A stretch of 64,000 nucleotides of DNA from Hahella sp. KA22 (GCF_004135205.1 NZ_CP035490.1:930001-994000), one strand, 5' to 3'; positions 49,800 to 60,325 are shown, counted from the stretch's first letter. A program made the numbers and translations. The notes: generated by a model not told the origin, from the letters alone.

Positions 49800-51247
49800 T
49801 TACTGAATAGAACCTCCTACGCGTACGATCTTCATCGTATTGGTGCCGCCCTGTGCGTTGACGTAGTCGCCCTTGGTAAGGATTACCAGGTCGCCATCGG
49901 TCACTACATTGCGTTTCACCAGTTCGTTCACCACCAATTGGTTGATCTCTTCGTTAGGATGCTGATCCGAATCGAAGGGAATGGTCTGCACGCCGCGGTA
50001 AAGAACGACTTTGTGCTGAGTTTCATGGTGGCGCGAGAACGCGTAAATCGGCAGAGGCGATTTGATGCGCGACATCAACAACGGCGTAGCGCCGGTTTCA
50101 GTCATACAAATAATCGCCTTCACGCCTTGGAGGTGGTTGGCCGCATACATCGCCGACAGGGCGATGGATTCATCGATGCGGCCATTCCCTCATGAATACG
50201 GTGTTTGGACTGATGCGTGGACGGATGTTTCTCCGCGCCAACGCAAATCCGCGCCATAGCTTCCACCGCCTGCGCAGGATACTGGCCCACGGCTGATTCG
50301 GCGGACAGCATGACCGCGTCGGTGTAATCCAGCACCGCGTTGGCGATGTCGGACACTTCCGCGCGAGTCGGCATGGGACTGCTGATCATGGACTCCATCA
50401 TTTGAGTCGCAGTGATCACAACCCGGTTCAGGGTTCTGGCCCGGGCGATAATGTGTTTCTGTACGCCGACCAGTTCTGCGTCGCCGATTTCCACCGCCAG
50501 ATCGCCACGAGCCACCATGACTGCGTCGGAGGCCAGGATTACGGCGTCCAGTTGTTCGGGATTATGAACCAGGTCAGCACGTTCGATTTTCGCCATCAGG
50601 CTGGCGTTGGAGCCTTCCGCCCTCAGCAGTGCGCGCGCTTCATGCATGTCTTCCGGGGTGCGTGCGAAAGAGACGGCGACATAGTCCGCGCCCAGCTTGG
50701 CGGCGGTCTTGATGTCCGCTTTGTCTTTATCCGTCAGCGCTTTGGCGGAAAGTCCGCCGCCTTTCTTGTTCAGGCCTTTGTTGTTGGAGAGTTTGCCGCC
50801 AATAATCACGCGGCAGATAATTTCCAGACCAACAACCTCTTCGACTTCCAGCTCCAGACGACCATCGTCAAGCAGGAGCGTGTCTCCGGCGGCGACGTCA
50901 TTCACCAACTGCTCATAGTCGATGCCGACGCGATCAATATCGCCAGCTTCTTTATCCAGGCGCGCGTCCAATACGAAACGCTGGCCTGGAGTCAGGGTGA
51001 CTTTGCCGTCAACAAACCGTGCAATGCGCAGCTTGGGGCCTTGCAGGTCGGCAAGAATGGCGACAAAACGATTTTGCTTGCGCGCGAGTTCGCGCACCAG
51101 TTCCGCACGGGCGATGTGCTCTGCGGCCTCGCCGTGGGAAAAGTTGAGCCGGACAACATCGACTCCCGCCTTGATGATGGACTCCAGCGCTTCAGATGAA
51201 CTGGTGGCTGGACCCAGTGTGGCGATTATTTTGGTGCGACGTAACAT
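49800..51247 (-). pseudogene. pyk: Pyruvate kinase with a one-base frameshift
   Basis: The first frame (from 51247) gives normal pyruvate kinase: [17 protein letters not shown] at the start, [12 protein letters not shown] near the centre and [15 protein letters not shown]. It breaks after HRIHEGMAA, where it reads SMNPSP instead of [16 protein letters not shown]. The rest of the protein ([25 protein letters not shown]...) continues in another frame down to 49800. Adding one base between 50177 and 50178 restores a complete enzyme of about 480 residues. The enzyme makes pyruvate and ATP from phosphoenolpyruvate. It is either a true null allele or a sequence error; a second isozyme may exist elsewhere. 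Confidence 0.88.
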
Positions 51248-51272
51248 ATCTCTACCTCTCGTATGAACCGGA

Positions 51273-52277
51273 TTATCTGGCGACCTTCATCAGAGCCAGC
51301 GTGTTGTCCAGCATACGGTTGGAGAAGCCCCACTCGTTGTCGTACCAAGCCATGACTTTTACATGGCGGCCTTTAACTTTGGTTTGGCCCGCGTCAAAGA
51401 TGCTGGAGAACGCCGAATGGTTGAAGTCGGCCGATACCAGTTTCTCTTCGTTATAGTCGAGAATTGCTGATTTCGCAGCAGCTTCCCGCATGATTTGGTT
51501 GATTTCTTCTTTGCTGGTGTCTTTGCCCGCGATGAAAGAAAAGTCCACCAGAGAAACATTGATGGTTGGAACTCTGACGGCCATGCCGTCCAGTTTGCCT
51601 TCCAGTTCCGGCAACACCAGGCCAATCGCCGCAGCGGCGCCGGTTTTGGTGGGGATCATGGACTGGGTGGCGGAACGCGCGCGGTACAGGTCCGAGTGGT
51701 ATACGTCAGTGAGTTTTTGATCGTTAGTATAAGAATGAATTGTGGTCATCAAACCGCTTTCAATGCCTACCGCAGCCTGCAGAGCCTGAGCGACTGGCGC
51801 CAGACAGTTGGTGGTGCATGAGGCGTTGGAAATGACTTGATGGTCCGCGCTGAGGATGTTTTCGTTAACGCCGAAGACCACAGTGGCGTCTACTTCAGTC
51901 GCGGGAGCGGAAATAATTACTTTTTTAGCGCCGGCTTCAATATGAGCCATGGCCTTGGGCTTGCTGGTGAAGAAGCCAGTGCATTCGTAGACCACGTCTA
52001 CGTTCAGGGCTTTCCAGGGCAGAAGCTTGGGGTCTCTTTGCGCGCTGATGGAGATGCGGTCGCCATTGACGGTCATGGACTCTTCGTCATGGCTGACTTC
52101 ACCGGAGAACCGCCCGTGAACTGTGTCATACTTGAACAGGTGAGCGTTGATGGCGGAGTCGCCTAAATCGTTGATAGCGACTACCTGAATGTCTTTGCGA
52201 TAGTTGTTTTCATAAAGGGCGCGGAGAACGTTGCGTCCAATGCGGCCAAAACCATTAATAGCAACTCGAATCGTCAT
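51273..52277 (-). CDS. gap: Glyceraldehyde-3-phosphate dehydrogenase, type I
   Basis: This 334-residue glycolytic enzyme has the NAD-binding motif [11 protein letters not shown], the catalytic Cys in [12 protein letters not shown] (Cys about 154) and the conserved [14 protein letters not shown] near the C-terminus. It converts glyceraldehyde-3-phosphate and phosphate to 1,3-bisphosphoglycerate. pyk follows 25 bases later in the same direction, so the two are co-transcribed. Its promoter faces edd, with HexR-like sites between. This matches the HexR-regulated gap-1/edd arrangement of Pseudomonas. Confidence 0.97.
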   Translation of the reverse strand: MTIRVAINGFGRIGRNVLRALYENNYRKDIQVVAINDLGDSAINAHLFKYDTVHGRFSGEVSHDEESMTVNGDRISISAQRDPKLLPWKALNVDVVYECTGFFTSKPKAMAHIEAGAKKVIISAPATEVDATVVFGVNENILSADHQVISNASCTTNCLAPVAQALQAAVGIESGLMTTIHSYTNDQKLTDVYHSDLYRARSATQSMIPTKTGAAAAIGLVLPELEGKLDGMAVRVPTINVSLVDFSFIAGKDTSKEEINQIMREAAAKSAILDYNEEKLVSADFNHSAFSSIFDAGQTKVKGRHVKVMAWYDNEWGFSNRMLDNTLALMKVAR

Positions 52278-52313
52278 GCCAATCCTCCAGGTGGGGAATT
52301 TTTTGTTTTCACA

Positions 52314-52329
52314 TGTAGTAAATATAACA
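52314..52329. promoter_or_regulatory. HexR-like operator (gap side)
   Basis: TGTAGTAAATATAACA has one strong half-site and one degenerate half-site of the HexR pattern. It lies 37 bases upstream of the gap start. Confidence 0.55.
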
Positions 52330-52379
52330 AAATAATTTCCGGAATGGTACGGTCATGTCGTGATTTTGATCAATTAATC

Positions 52380-52394
52380 TTGTAATATTACCAA
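52380..52394. promoter_or_regulatory. HexR-like operator (edd side)
   Basis: TTGTAATATTACCAA contains the perfect palindrome GTAATATTAC (52382-52391). It lies 105 bases upstream of the edd start and resembles the sites near hexR and zwf. Confidence 0.65.
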
Positions 52395-52498
52395 ATAATT
52401 GGTTTTTTCCTCGTCGGGCTTGGAGTTACCCGCGTATCAGCGCAGCCCCCGGCGTTTTATTGGGACAAACAGACGAACATATAAAAGAGCGATCAGCT

Positions 52499-54322
52499 AT
52501 GCACCCGACTGTAGACAGAGTTACCCGACGCATTATCGAGCGCAGCAAAGCCACCCGAGCAGCCTATTTGCAGCGCATGGAGAACCTGAAAAACAACAAG
52601 CCGCAGCGCAAAACCCTGGCTTGCGGCAATCTGGCGCATGGTTTCGCGGCCTGTACGCAGTCGGATAAAGATGTGCTGCGTTTGATGAATCAGGCTAACG
52701 TCGCAATTGTCTCCGCCTACAACGACATGCTCTCCGCCCATCAGCCCTACGAAACCTATCCAGAAGTGATTCGCAATGCGGTGCGGGATATGGGCTCCGT
52801 GGCGCAGTTCGCCGGCGGCGTACCCGCCATGTGCGATGGCGTGACGCAAGGGCAACCGGGGATGGAGCTGAGCCTGTTCTCCCGTGACACCATCGCCATG
52901 AGCACCGCGATCGCTCTCAGTCACAATATGTTCGACTCCGTCCTTTTATTAGGTATTTGCGACAAGATCGTTCCCGGCCTGCTGATTGGCGCGCTGAGCT
53001 TCGGTTACCTTCCTTCTATATTGATTCCCGCCGGCCCGATGCCTTCAGGGCTGCCTAATAAAGAGAAGCAGCGCATTCGTCAGCTTTACGCCGAGGGCAA
53101 AGTGGGTAAAGACGAGCTGCTGGAATCGGAAAGCCAGTCCTACCACAGTCCGGGCACCTGTACTTTCTACGGCACCGCCAACAGCAACCAGTTGCTGGTT
53201 GAGGTGATGGGCCTGCATCTGCCTGGCGCGGCCTTCACTCATCCCAACACCCCGCTGCGTGAAGCGCTGACCAAAGAAGCTGCGCAGCAGGCGGTGCGTT
53301 TGTCCGCGCCCAATGGCGGGACTCTGGGCATGGCGGATATAGTGGACGAAAAGACCATCGTCAACGCACTGGTAGCGTTATTGGCCACTGGCGGCTCCAC
53401 CAACCACACTATGCACTGGGTGGCGATTGCCCGGGCGGCGGGCGTGATCATCAACTGGGACGATTTCTCGGAACTTTCCGACGTGGTTCCTTCTCTGACT
53501 CGGATCTATCCGAACGGTCAGGCGGACGTGAATGCATTTCATGAGGCCGGCGGCACGCCTTTCCTTATTAAGGAACTGCTGGGCGCGGGTCTGTTGCACG
53601 ACGATGTGGAAACAGTCGTGGGCAGAGGCCTGAGCCGTTATGCGCAAGGGCCGACGTTACAAAATAACGAGCTGGTGTGGAAAGACGCGCCAGCGGAAAC
53701 CCTCAACCCCGCTGTTTTGAGTTCGGCGGCGGAGCCGTTCTCTCCCAATGGCGGTTTGAAGGTGCTGTCCGGCAATCTGGGACGCGGCGTTATCAAAGTA
53801 TCCGCCGTCGCAGAAGAACACTGGGTGGTGGAAGCGCCCGCGGTGGTGTTCGACGATCAAAACGACTTGGGCGACGCTTTCAGCAGCGGCAAACTGAATA
53901 AAGACTGCATCGTAGTCGTGCGCTTCCAGGGACCCAAAGCCAATGGTATGCCGGAATTGCACAAGCTAACGCCCTACCTGGGAGTATTACAAGACCGTGG
54001 CTTCAAAGTGGCGCTGGTGACGGACGGGCGCATGTCAGGCGCCTCCGGCAAGGTGCCGGCGGCCATTCACGTATACCCGGAAGCCGCCAACGGCGGTCCG
54101 CTGGCGAAAGTGCGCGATGGCGACATGATCCGCCTGGACGCGCGCAAAGGCGTGCTGGAAGTACTGACGACTGCGGAAGAGTTCGACGCCCGTTCGTTAG
54201 CGACGGCGAATCTGAGCGCGAATGAACTTGACTATGGCCGCGAGTTGTTCGGTATGATGCGCCGTCAAGCCAGCCATGCGGAAGCTGGCGCGTCTAGTTT
54301 CTGGAGTAGCGTCGATGAGTAA
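52499..54322 (+). CDS. edd: Phosphogluconate dehydratase
   Basis: This 607-residue iron-sulfur enzyme dehydrates 6-phosphogluconate to KDPG. It matches Edd from the start ([17 protein letters not shown]) with typical segments [37 protein letters not shown] and [19 protein letters not shown], and near the end [16 protein letters not shown]. The Cys residues expected to bind the 4Fe-4S cluster are in MCDG and ICDK. ATG 52499 fits the standard length; a frame start at 52460 is less likely. It overlaps glk by eight bases. Confidence 0.97.
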   Translation: MHPTVDRVTRRIIERSKATRAAYLQRMENLKNNKPQRKTLACGNLAHGFAACTQSDKDVLRLMNQANVAIVSAYNDMLSAHQPYETYPEVIRNAVRDMGSVAQFAGGVPAMCDGVTQGQPGMELSLFSRDTIAMSTAIALSHNMFDSVLLLGICDKIVPGLLIGALSFGYLPSILIPAGPMPSGLPNKEKQRIRQLYAEGKVGKDELLESESQSYHSPGTCTFYGTANSNQLLVEVMGLHLPGAAFTHPNTPLREALTKEAAQQAVRLSAPNGGTLGMADIVDEKTIVNALVALLATGGSTNHTMHWVAIARAAGVIINWDDFSELSDVVPSLTRIYPNGQADVNAFHEAGGTPFLIKELLGAGLLHDDVETVVGRGLSRYAQGPTLQNNELVWKDAPAETLNPAVLSSAAEPFSPNGGLKVLSGNLGRGVIKVSAVAEEHWVVEAPAVVFDDQNDLGDAFSSGKLNKDCIVVVRFQGPKANGMPELHKLTPYLGVLQDRGFKVALVTDGRMSGASGKVPAAIHVYPEAANGGPLAKVRDGDMIRLDARKGVLEVLTTAEEFDARSLATANLSANELDYGRELFGMMRRQASHAEAGASSFWSSVDE

Positions 54323-55283
54323 AGCGCAATACGCCCTGGTGGGCGATATTGGCGGCACCAATGCGCGTTTCGCGCTGGTGGCCCGGGATAGTTTCGAGCT
54401 GGAGCACATCCAGGTGCTTCCTTGTAATGATTACGCCAATCTGGATGAAGCGGTGCGGGATTACCTGGCCGGCCATCCTGAAGCTGAAGTTCATGAAGCC
54501 TGTATGGCGTTCGCCTGCCCGGTGCATGGCGATACCATCAAAATGACCAATAATCACTGGACTTTCAACAAGGCCGACATGCAGGCCCGGCTGGGCTTTG
54601 ATACGTTCAAGTACGTCAATGATTTCACCGCCATGGCTCTGGGCACGCTGCACGTGACGGATGCGCACTTGCAGCAGGTTGGCGGCGGTGAAGGCAAGCC
54701 CGGCGCGGCCAGATTAGTGATTGGTCCGGGCACCGGTCTGGGCGTATCCGGTCTGGTGCGCACCATGACCGATTGGGCTCCATTGTCCACCGAAGGCGGT
54801 CATGTTGATTTTGCGCCGACGGATGAAGTGGAAATCAGTGTATTACGAATCCTGAAAGAGCGCTTCGGGCGGGTTTCCGTCGAGCGGATTCTGTGCGGTG
54901 AAGGGTTGTTGAACCTGTACCGTAGCCTGTGCGAGATCGACGGCGTGGAGCCGGCGCACACCCAGCCTTCACAAGTTACGGAAGCCGCGCTGGCGAACAG
55001 CGACCTGGTCGCCCATAAAACCCTAAAACTGTTCTGCGCCATTTTCGGACGCGTAGCGGGCAATGCGGCGCTGACGTTGGGCGCGCTTGGCGGCGTATAC
55101 GTGTGCGGCGGTATTATTCCCCGCTTCATTGAGTTTTTCCGCGACAGCGATTTCCGCCAGTGTTTTGAAGACAAAGGGCGGATGGGCGACTATTTAGGCG
55201 GTATTCCGGTCTATGTGGTGACGGAAACCTACACAGGACTGCTCGGCGCAGCGGAAGCATTGAAGAACCAAGAGGTGCATTAG
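54315..55283 (+). CDS. glk: Glucokinase
   Basis: This 322-residue enzyme phosphorylates glucose with ATP, feeding the Entner-Doudoroff route. It has the N-terminal phosphate-binding [12 protein letters not shown] (about 10-21), [11 protein letters not shown] (here [11 protein letters not shown]), the ATP segment [13 protein letters not shown] and CGGIIPRF at the C-terminus. ATG 54315 is taken, with GGAG nine bases upstream, overlapping edd by eight bases. The frame can be extended upstream to 54276 but only inside edd. Confidence 0.96.
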   Translation: MSKAQYALVGDIGGTNARFALVARDSFELEHIQVLPCNDYANLDEAVRDYLAGHPEAEVHEACMAFACPVHGDTIKMTNNHWTFNKADMQARLGFDTFKYVNDFTAMALGTLHVTDAHLQQVGGGEGKPGAARLVIGPGTGLGVSGLVRTMTDWAPLSTEGGHVDFAPTDEVEISVLRILKERFGRVSVERILCGEGLLNLYRSLCEIDGVEPAHTQPSQVTEAALANSDLVAHKTLKLFCAIFGRVAGNAALTLGALGGVYVCGGIIPRFIEFFRDSDFRQCFEDKGRMGDYLGGIPVYVVTETYTGLLGAAEALKNQEVH

Positions 55284-55285
55284 TA

Positions 55286-56173
55286 GTGATGGATCAAATT
55301 CGGGCTGAGCTGCAAGGGGCCCCTTTGGCGCTGGGAATGATGCGTCTGTTGGATTATCCGGAACTTTGTCCTGCGTCCGCGCTGGCGGCGTGGATTGAGG
55401 CCCGACTGGATCAGGGACTGAAGGTATTTGATCACGCCAATATATACGGCGGCGGCGAATGCGAGCGCCTGTTTGGTCTGGCGTTGCAAGCTGCTCCGGC
55501 GTTGAAGGAACATGTTCGCCTGATTTCCAAGTGCGACATCGTTCCTCCCGCCGAGGACGGCTCCTCTGAATTCGTGAAGCATTACAACACGGAAGCCGCC
55601 TATGTGATGGCTTGCGTGGATGACTCCTTGCGCCGCCTGCAAGTGGACAGCATTGATTGTTTTCTATTGCATCGGCCAGACCCGTTGATGCCGGTGGAAA
55701 ATACGGCGCGGGTGCTGGAGGATCTGCTGATGGCCGGTAAGATCAAATCTATCGGCGTTTCTAATTTTCTGCCTGAGCACTGGCGGTTGCTGGCGGATCA
55801 TCTGAATGCGCCTTTGCTGTGCAACCAGATAGAGCTTTCCGTGTTGGCGAACCAATCCCTGTTTGATGGAACCATGGATGCTCTGCGACGCGATCAGGTG
55901 CAGACGATGGCGTGGTCTCCATTGGGCGGCGGCGGACTATCGCGCATTCCTGCGTTGCGTGACGCCTTGGCCAAGATGTCCGCGCAAACTGGCGTTTCGG
56001 AAACCGGGCTGGCGTTATCCTGGCTGAAGCGTATACCCGGAAGTCCGCTGCCGGTGCTTGGGTCTCTGCGCGAATCCCGCATCAACGACGCTATCTCGGG
56101 TGTGGGCCATGAAATGTCCCGAACTGATTGGTATGCGTTGCTAGAAGCGGCTCGCGGCCACTGCGTCGCCTGA
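55286..56173 (+). CDS. Aldo/keto reductase (YdhF-like)
   Basis: This 295-residue NADPH-dependent oxidoreductase of the aldo/keto reductase superfamily has the catalytic Asp and Tyr in FDHANIYGGGECE, the Lys in LISKCDI, the His in DCFLLHRPDP, and the C-terminal cofactor loop PLPVLGSLRESRI. Either GTG 55286 or ATG 55289 could be the start. It follows glk by two bases, so it belongs to the edd-glk transcript. The substrate is unknown; a sugar-derived carbonyl would fit the context. The function is otherwise inferred from family only. Confidence 0.9.
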   Translation: MMDQIRAELQGAPLALGMMRLLDYPELCPASALAAWIEARLDQGLKVFDHANIYGGGECERLFGLALQAAPALKEHVRLISKCDIVPPAEDGSSEFVKHYNTEAAYVMACVDDSLRRLQVDSIDCFLLHRPDPLMPVENTARVLEDLLMAGKIKSIGVSNFLPEHWRLLADHLNAPLLCNQIELSVLANQSLFDGTMDALRRDQVQTMAWSPLGGGGLSRIPALRDALAKMSAQTGVSETGLALSWLKRIPGSPLPVLGSLRESRINDAISGVGHEMSRTDWYALLEAARGHCVA

Positions 56174-56204
56174 TCCGGCGCCTTGCGTCACTCTGGCGTG
56201 AGGC

Positions 56205-56546
56205 TTACAGGCACCTTGATGCGGCCAGCGCGCCGGTCAAGGCGCCTAACAAATTGACCGCCATGTCCTTGTAACTCCAGTATTTCCCCGCATAATTTTC
56301 ATCGTAATATTCTTTTCCCGCGCCAAATGTCATAGCTACTCCTACGCTTAACGCCGCGCTTCCGCAGTCGCTGCGAGAGCCGCTGTCCAATTGATCGGAA
56401 GCTGCGGCGGCGAGAGCGGCGGAGGCGGTGAAGTGCGCAATCTTGTCTTTCCCCAGCCAGTCGCTGGGATCTTCACGCAATGCGGCGCAGCCGCCCAAGG
56501 TTAAGGTCAGCGTTAGCGCGAACAGAGGTTTTATGCAGTGGCCCAT
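56205..56546 (-). CDS. YfiM-like lipoprotein
   Basis: This protein of about 113 residues has a lipoprotein signal (LTLGGCAAL, Cys near 19). The segment DWLGKDKIAHFTASAALAAAASDQ and a later GKEYYDE and YWSYKDMAVNLLGAL pattern resemble the YfiM (DUF2279) family, whose members are small envelope lipoproteins of unknown role. I use ATG 56546, which gives a normal signal; longer frames lie inside the upstream racemase gene, which it overlaps by 16 bases. Same-strand coupling suggests co-transcription. Confidence 0.75.
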   Translation of the reverse strand: MGHCIKPLFALTLTLTLGGCAALREDPSDWLGKDKIAHFTASAALAAAASDQLDSGSRSDCGSAALSVGVAMTFGAGKEYYDENYAGKYWSYKDMAVNLLGALTGALAASRCL

Positions 56547-57223
56547 TTCACCGCCATGGCGCAATGCAAGTCTGTCGTGTCGTAGAGGGGAATGGCGCAG
56601 TTTTCCGGGCGGACCAACAGGCCGATTTCCGTGCAACCCAGTATCACGCCTTCCGCGCCCTGACTGGCCACTTCGTCAATGACGCGATAATAGAAGTCTC
56701 TGGACGAAGGCAGCAGTTCGCCTCGGCACAGCTCTTCATAGATGATCCGGTTGATTTCTTCCTGCTGCGCCGATTCCGGTGTGATCACTTCAATGCCGCT
56801 GGCGTCATGAATGCGCGTTTTGTAGAAATCTAACTGCATGGTGTAGCGGGTGCCCAGCAGCGCGACTTTCTTATGGCGATTGCGCTGAAGTTCATCTGCG
56901 GCGGCGTCGGCTATGTGCAGCAGCGGAATAGTGAGATGGCTTTCCACCTCCGGCGCTACTTTATGCATGGTGTTGGTGGCGATCAACATGGCCTGTGCGC
57001 CGGCGCGCTCCAGGCCAGTGGCGGCTTCCGCCAGCATGTCGGCGAGACTGTCCCAGTCCTGTTGCGCCTGCAGACGCTCAATGTCGGCGAAGTCAAAACT
57101 GTGCAGGAGGAGTTTGGCTGAGTGCAGGCCGCCGAGGGCGTCTTTAACACCCTGATTGATGAGGCGGTAGTAGCTTTGGGTCGACTCCCAGCTCATTCCA
57201 CCCAGAATGCCCAGGGTTTTCAT
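56531..57223 (-). CDS. Aspartate/glutamate racemase-family protein (YgeA-like)
   Basis: This 230-residue protein matches the Asp/Glu racemase family, with KTLGILGGMSWESTQSYYRLIN at the start and ILGCTEIGLL near the end, which holds the second catalytic Cys. In classic members the first Cys is in C(S/A)NT; here the matching segment is IATNTMHK, with Thr in place of Cys. This is the pattern of the broad-specificity YgeA-type racemases, so activity is plausible but substrate choice is uncertain. AAGGAA about nine bases upstream supports the start. Confidence 0.85.
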   Translation of the reverse strand: MKTLGILGGMSWESTQSYYRLINQGVKDALGGLHSAKLLLHSFDFADIERLQAQQDWDSLADMLAEAATGLERAGAQAMLIATNTMHKVAPEVESHLTIPLLHIADAAADELQRNRHKKVALLGTRYTMQLDFYKTRIHDASGIEVITPESAQQEEINRIIYEELCRGELLPSSRDFYYRVIDEVASQGAEGVILGCTEIGLLVRPENCAIPLYDTTDLHCAMAVKWATA

Positions 57224-57354
57224 GGTCTGTTCCTTCTGGCGTATGTTGATGATTTATAAACGGATGAGTCACCACGCTAACGCCTGTGGCATTCTCTGGC
57301 AAGAGGATTCGCCCGCCGGATTAAGCGTTTCGGCTTGGGGCGGGCTTATCAGGA

Positions 57355-57744
57355 TCAGACTTCGCGATATTCCACTTTGTTGTCGTAAACCACCATGCGC
57401 GATTTGCCCGCCAGCCAGGCGCGATCATAGGGCGAGATAAAGTAGACGCCGGTGATGAACAGGTAAAACACGCCAAACATGTAGGAGTAGGCGAAGGTGG
57501 CGATGCCGACGAACAATACGGCTGCGCCCAGCAGATACAGCTTGAGTTCGCTGAGATCGGTGACGGTCGCCATCTGCAGCTGCTGCAGGATGATGAACAA
57601 CTTGGTGGAGATGTAGACGGTTCCGGTGAAGACCAGGAACAAAAGGATGTTCGACCAAGTCACGCCGCCAAATAGGAAATGAGCAGCGGAGAAAAATAAT
57701 GAAACCTGGACCAATCGGGTAGGGGTTTTATCGCTTAATTGCAT
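57355..57744 (-). CDS. Small inner-membrane protein of unknown function
   Basis: This 129-residue protein has three to four hydrophobic segments (LVQVSLFFSAAHFLFGGV, ILLFLVFTGTVYISTKLF, LYLLGAAVLFVGIATFAY and FGVFYLFITGVYFI). ATG 57744 is chosen because AAGGAG stands seven bases upstream; a frame from 57822 has no such site. No family is recognised. It stands alone between the racemase and amylase genes. Confidence 0.65.
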   Translation of the reverse strand: MQLSDKTPTRLVQVSLFFSAAHFLFGGVTWSNILLFLVFTGTVYISTKLFIILQQLQMATVTDLSELKLYLLGAAVLFVGIATFAYSYMFGVFYLFITGVYFISPYDRAWLAGKSRMVVYDNKVEYREV

Positions 57745-57947
57745 AACTGCGCTCCTTAGGCTCTGTTGATACTGCAAATACGCCCGATAAGTAAATTGGG
57801 ATCGGTGGGGGGTAATGGTCATTCTAGACCATAAACACCCCCTGGGGGATTACGACTTGGTTATTAATCAGCGGTAATTTGTAAGAATTTTTAGCCGCTC
57901 CGACGGATGCGATGCGTTCCGTCGGAGGCGAATGGGCAAGGAGGCGC

Positions 57948-60068
57948 TTAACGCCGGTTTTCTGCGGAGACGATGATGACGCGGTCCGCGCCCTGAGTGC
58001 GGGCGAATGCATAGGGCGCTTCGCTGAGCTTCTGATGCTGGCCGGCGCCAATGGCGGCGTGCCGTTGACGGAACTGACCGAGCTTACGCCAATGCGCCAG
58101 GATCGCGTCCACGGCGCCGGAGTCTATCTCCGCCCAGTTCATGTCGGAGCGGGTTCCCTGACTGGGGTCGGAGCCAGTGGGGCCGAAGCGCCGCAGGCTT
58201 TCGTCGCCGTAATAGATCTGCACAGCTCCCGGCGCCAGCAACAGGGCGGCCGCGACGCGTTTTTGCAAGTCGGGCGATTGCCTGGCCAGGGTGCTGAACA
58301 GCTGGGTGTCATGAGAGGAAATGTAGGTCAGGACGTTGAAATCAGGGTCGCTGTTAAGCTTGTCTGCATAGTCGCGGTATACCGGCTCCAGGTTGGACAG
58401 ACAGTCCGCTCCCTGACGGGCGAACTGACGTTGGAAGTCGAAGTTGATCACTGCATCGAAACCAGCGTCGAAATAGGCGCTCTTGCTGACGTCATGGGGA
58501 AATACTTCGCCCACCATCCAGAAGGGAGCGTTGAATCCCTCGGGAGCCCCGTGCTGATTGCGATATTCCGCCAAAGCAGCCGTCGCCTCCTGCTTTAACG
58601 CCAGCCAGGAGGACGACTCCACATGCTTGACGGTGTCCACGCGAAATCCATCAAGCCCGTATTCGCGCACCCAGTGGGTGAGCCAGCTGATGAGATAGTC
58701 TCGCACTCTTGCGTTGGGAAGATCACGGGCGCCTGTATCGGGCTTATTGCGCAAAAAGGTCGGCAGGGCGACAGTCTGGTCTGACTCGGTTTTAAAATCC
58801 GGCAGGAACGCCAGCGAGCCTTTGACGGGGTCGACGCCAGCGTTAGGCGGACTGTCGTAGTTATAAATGCCCGCCCGCACCCAGTCGCGCCCCCACCAGT
58901 CGGCCCATTTGGCGTGGTCATAGTTGATGTTGGCGTGATAGCCGTGGAAGTTTTCATTGCCGCTGGGTTTCCAGTCGCCCCAGCGCGGAGGCAGGTATTG
59001 TTCAAAACCATTGAACAGGCCGCCGAAGCCAAAATCCTGCATGTCCTGCAGGGTGGCGTAGCCCGGGTGGTTCATCACCACGTCGAACAATACCCGAATG
59101 CCTCGCTTATGGGCCTGCGCAATCAAGGTCTTCAGCTCTGCTTCCGTGCCTATGTTGGCGTCCAGGCGCGTTAAATCAAGGATGTAATAGCCGTGATAGC
59201 CATAGTGGCGGAAATCGCCGCGATCGCCGCCGCCGACCCAGCCGTGGATCTGTTCGAAGGGCGGCGACACCCAGAGCGCGTTGACGCCCAGGGATTGCAG
59301 GTAGTCGAGTTTGCCGATAAGGCCGGCGAAGTCGCCGCCATGGAAGGTTCCAATTTCCTCCGCCCCGTCCGCCTGACGTCCGTAACTGTGATCGTTATCC
59401 TTACGTCCATTGGCGAAGCGGTCAGTGAGAGCGAAATAGACGGTGGCGTTGTCCCAGGTAAAGGGCTGCGGGGTGGCCGTGTCCGCCTCCAGTAACATGA
59501 GCCCTTCGCTGCTCTCAGCAGGTGTGAGGCTGACTTTGCCGTCCGCCACCTGGGCGCGTCGGCCGGAGTAGAAGTCGCGCACCCATTCGCCGTCCTTGAA
59601 TACCGGCGCGACCGGAATGGTTTGCGCTTCGGTTGCGGGAGCGCAAACTCCGGCGACCGTATCGTTGGCGTTAGTCTTTGGCGCGGCTGTCTGCTTGAGC
59701 TCGGCGCGTTTACTGACGCGGAAATGCGGCTCATCCCCCTGATTCAGCAAAATCTGGTAGACGCCGGCGGTTTCTATTTGCAGGATGTAATCCCCATGCC
59801 GGTCGGGCTCCAGATTCACCTTGCGATACAGCTTAATGGCGTCCGTCGGCGCGTCAGCGTCGCTGAAGCGTAGATGGTACTGGCCAGGCTCGAACGCACC
59901 GTAGGCCAGCTTCTGATCAGGGCTGGGCGTTTCAAAATGCAGCGCTACCGGCGTGGCTCCGTCTATAGACAGCCAGCTCGCCTGAGAATCGGCTGTCGGC
60001 TGATTGGCGCAAGCGGTGAGGAGCGTCGATAGATACAGGGCGGGTAGCGGCACACGGGGTCTGGCCAT
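57948..60068 (-). CDS. Secreted alpha-amylase-family (GH13) lipoprotein
   Basis: This 706-residue protein has a lipoprotein-like signal (STLLTAC, Cys about 20), an N-terminal beta-rich region (about 25-230) and a GH13 catalytic barrel. The conserved regions are FDVVMNHPG (about 325), DGFRVDTVKHV (Asp about 473), GEVFPHD (Glu about 518) and SSHD (Asp about 584), so the three catalytic acids are present. It would split alpha-1,4-glucans in the periplasm or at the surface. It is divergent from malE, with MalT-like boxes between. Domain limits are approximate. Confidence 0.92.
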   Translation of the reverse strand: MARPRVPLPALYLSTLLTACANQPTADSQASWLSIDGATPVALHFETPSPDQKLAYGAFEPGQYHLRFSDADAPTDAIKLYRKVNLEPDRHGDYILQIETAGVYQILLNQGDEPHFRVSKRAELKQTAAPKTNANDTVAGVCAPATEAQTIPVAPVFKDGEWVRDFYSGRRAQVADGKVSLTPAESSEGLMLLEADTATPQPFTWDNATVYFALTDRFANGRKDNDHSYGRQADGAEEIGTFHGGDFAGLIGKLDYLQSLGVNALWVSPPFEQIHGWVGGGDRGDFRHYGYHGYYILDLTRLDANIGTEAELKTLIAQAHKRGIRVLFDVVMNHPGYATLQDMQDFGFGGLFNGFEQYLPPRWGDWKPSGNENFHGYHANINYDHAKWADWWGRDWVRAGIYNYDSPPNAGVDPVKGSLAFLPDFKTESDQTVALPTFLRNKPDTGARDLPNARVRDYLISWLTHWVREYGLDGFRVDTVKHVESSSWLALKQEATAALAEYRNQHGAPEGFNAPFWMVGEVFPHDVSKSAYFDAGFDAVINFDFQRQFARQGADCLSNLEPVYRDYADKLNSDPDFNVLTYISSHDTQLFSTLARQSPDLQKRVAAALLLAPGAVQIYYGDESLRRFGPTGSDPSQGTRSDMNWAEIDSGAVDAILAHWRKLGQFRQRHAAIGAGQHQKLSEAPYAFARTQGADRVIIVSAENRR

Positions 60069-60093
60069 GTTGGAAACCTCTTGTTTTATTCTT

Positions 60094-60231
60094 GGATGAG
60101 CGGACCAGGCGACGTTCAGACGTCTTCAACAGACCCTAATGGAAGCAGAATAGACCGCGGGAGAGTAGGTGGAATTAGGGGGATGAGTCTACTCCCCCCC
60201 TATACGCCTATGGGATTAAAAATAGGGATGA
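60094..60231 (+). promoter_or_regulatory. MalT-like boxes between the amylase and malE genes
   Basis: Three GGATGA cores in the same orientation lie at 60094-60099, 60181-60186 and 60226-60231. The middle one is embedded in GGGGGATGAG, a match to the MalT box GGGGA(T/G)GAGG apart from the final base. Their spacing (87 and 45 bases) is irregular, so not all may be real sites. Confidence 0.5.
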
Positions 60232-60325
60232 TGCGGATCTTACTCATATGGCGGAGTATCCCTAAACACATAATGCCCCCACATGGCTTGTGGACAACAA
60301 CAATAACCCACAGAGAGGTAATACA

